From: DASYYE01 sp035946955
GTDB taxonomy: Bacteria > Actinomycetota > Actinomycetes > Streptosporangiales > Streptosporangiaceae
Length of the DNA: 5,954 nucleotides
Reading direction: 5' to 3'
NCBI GenBank assembly: GCA_035946955.1
Contig: DASYYE010000026.1
Span: 1-5,954, forward strand
The notes beneath the pieces are model-generated. The model was given only the letters and a program-made list of their open reading frames with translations, ran no database searches and was not told the DNA's origin. A program made the translations under genes and the position numbers. Of the stretch, positions 5,357-5,954 are shown piece by piece (the stretch's first letter is position 1; the number at the start of each line of letters is the position of its first letter).

Positions 5357-5374
5357 CGCCGGATTCGCCCGGCG
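5357..5374 (+). other. GC hairpin just after the M-box
   Basis: CGCCGG (5357-5362) and CCGGCG (5369-5374) form a 6-bp stem over ATTCGC. The next bases are GTCTCCC, not a T-run, so it is not a standard intrinsic terminator. It may be part of the expression platform. TCTCCCT (5376-5382), directly after it, can pair with AGGGAGG (5429-5435) in the Shine-Dalgarno of the leader ORF. Confidence 0.35.
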
Positions 5375-5441
5375 GTCTCCCTAACTGTGCTGCGGCTCAA
5401 GGCTGACACCCGCGTGTGTCCTGGCCGGAGGGAGGCGAGAC

Positions 5442-5513
5442 ATGGAAAGCAGTAGACCGGGCCATCAACAGGCCCGCACCCAGCCATGCCCGTCTTCATC
5501 CGGCACGCGGTAG
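5442..5513 (+). CDS. 23-aa leader peptide ORF between riboswitch and transporter
   Basis: An ATG at 5442 is preceded, six nt upstream, by GGAGGGAGG (5427-5435), one of the strongest Shine-Dalgarno sequences in the window. The frame ends at TAG 5511. The peptide starts MESSRPGHQQ and is polar, with one Cys and no membrane segment. Its start lies 95 nt after the M-box, and its last codons (GGC ACG CGG) and stop form one arm of an 11-bp pairing with the region before the transporter Shine-Dalgarno. A regulatory leader ORF, read for its translation rather than its product, is the likely meaning. Size alone makes coding statistics useless. Confidence 0.5.
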   Translation: MESSRPGHQQARTQPCPSSSGTR

Positions 5514-5586
5514 CCGCTCGCCGAGAGCTTCCCGCACCGTCATCCACCTGACCTAGCGCCCGGCCGGCGCGGCGGTGCCGTGTGCC
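5502..5586 (+). promoter_or_regulatory. Long-range pairing of leader ORF end with the transporter leader
   Basis: GGCACGCGGTA (5502-5512) can pair with TGCCGTGTGCC (5576-5586): 11 consecutive pairs, two of them G-U. The enclosed loop holds its own hairpin, GCGCC (5556-5560) with GGCGC (5566-5570). The 5' arm contains the last three sense codons and most of the stop codon of the leader ORF. The 3' arm shares two bases (5585-5586) with the arm that masks the transporter Shine-Dalgarno. A ribosome ending on the leader ORF would melt this helix. Confidence 0.45.
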
Positions 5587-5617
5587 TCCTTCACATGCCC
5601 CGATGGGGAGAGGGAGG
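5585..5617 (+). promoter_or_regulatory. Hairpin sequestering the Shine-Dalgarno of the Nramp-like gene
   Basis: CCTCCTTC (5585-5592) pairs with GAGGGAGG (5610-5617) over eight base pairs (one G-U), and inside this CCCC (5598-5601) pairs with GGGG (5605-5608) over a GAT loop. The 3' strand contains the purine-rich Shine-Dalgarno of the gene starting at 5626. Translation would be blocked when this hairpin forms, so this is the most likely output stage of the leader. Confidence 0.55.
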
Positions 5618-5625
5618 GATTTGTC

Positions 5626-5954
5626 ATGACCACCAACACCGCGACGCTGCACAGCGCTGTCCTCGACGATCAGCACACCGGCGACATCCGCGGCGCACTC
5701 GGCACCATCCGGCTGGACGACACCTCGCCCCGGCGCGGCCGCTCCGCCGTTCTGAAGACCCTGCTCGCGATCGTCGGCCCGGGCCTGATCGTGAGGGTGG
5801 GCGACAACGACGCCGGCGCGTTCGCCACCTACGGGCAGGCCGGGCAGAACAACGGCACCAAGCTGCTCTGGACATTGCTTTTGCTGGTCCCGGTCCTTTA
5901 CGTGAACCAGGAGATGGTGCTGCGCCTCGGCGCGGTCACCGGGGTCGGGCACGC
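5626..5954 (+). CDS. Nramp-superfamily divalent metal transporter, N-terminal part (cut by window edge)
   Basis: The first 109 codons of an integral membrane transporter that runs off the right edge. The ATG at 5626 has GGGGAGAGGGAGGG at 5605-5618 upstream. Residues 1-43 are a polar, cytosolic tail. TM1 begins near L42 and carries GPGLIVRVGDNDAGAFATYGQ (51-71, quoted in part as GDNDAG, 59-64). The sequence then continues through QNNGTKLLWTLLLLVPVLYV (74-93) and NQEMVLRLGAVTGVGH (94-109), strongly Nramp-like. Canonical Mn2+/Fe2+ transporters have DPGN in TM1; here the Pro is Asn and the motif is GDNDAG, as in a separate actinobacterial branch. The M-box upstream suggests uptake of Mg2+, under riboswitch and translational control. 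Substrate is inferred, not proven; the TM6 metal-site residues are outside the window. Confidence 0.92.
   Translation, partial: MTTNTATLHSAVLDDQHTGDIRGALGTIRLDDTSPRRGRSAVLKTLLAIVGPGLIVRVGDNDAGAFATYGQAGQNNGTKLLWTLLLLVPVLYVNQEMVLRLGAVTGVGH

Noticed and set aside
5357..5374. Intrinsic terminator after the M-box
   Set aside because: The hairpin is real on paper but no T-run follows, so a transcription-terminating platform is not supported.
5173..5952. A 259-codon open frame on the minus strand opposite the M-box and Nramp start
   Set aside because: It is antisense to a clear Nramp coding region and a riboswitch, its product is compositionally biased with no known motif, and long antisense frames are expected at this GC content.

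Overview
The window is very GC-rich, uses GTG as well as ATG starts, packs its genes with 4-bp stop/start overlaps, and carries families typical of high-GC Gram-positives. I read it as a chromosomal piece of an actinomycete (Actinomycetota); the genus cannot be named from the sequence.

Left part (1-1241, minus strand): a two-component system, with an OmpR/PhoB-type response regulator followed 5 nt later by a histidine kinase that runs off the left edge. The 155-bp intergenic space (1242-1396) carries a nested dyad and an 11-bp-spaced direct repeat, and separates this pair from a divergent plus-strand operon.

Middle part (1397-5073, plus strand): a five-gene redox operon. It encodes a single-pass membrane protein with a Thr/Ala-rich, His-ended tail; an ApbE-like FAD:protein FMN transferase; a membrane protein of the ferric-reductase/NOX-like di-heme fold; a NuoF-like FMN/Fe-S subunit; and a small three-cysteine ferredoxin. 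Spacing is tight (6-nt gap, GTGA overlap, ATGA overlap, then a duplicated junction). The genes together suggest a path from NAD(P)H or another cytosolic donor through flavin and Fe-S proteins to membrane hemes, and possibly to a flavinylated acceptor outside the membrane. The divergent two-component system is the obvious candidate regulator. No clear flavinylation target lies in the window.

Right part (5074-5954): a long leader with a convincing M-box (ykoK-type, Mg2+-sensing) riboswitch aptamer at about 5194-5347. It is followed by a 23-codon leader ORF with a strong Shine-Dalgarno, an 11-bp long-range pairing that captures the end of that ORF, and a hairpin that buries the Shine-Dalgarno of the next gene. 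That gene is the start of an Nramp-superfamily transporter whose TM1 carries GDNDAG in place of the usual DPGN. The riboswitch and the altered metal-site motif both suggest Mg2+ rather than Mn2+/Fe2+ transport. This leader is the most interesting part of the window; the redox operon is second.
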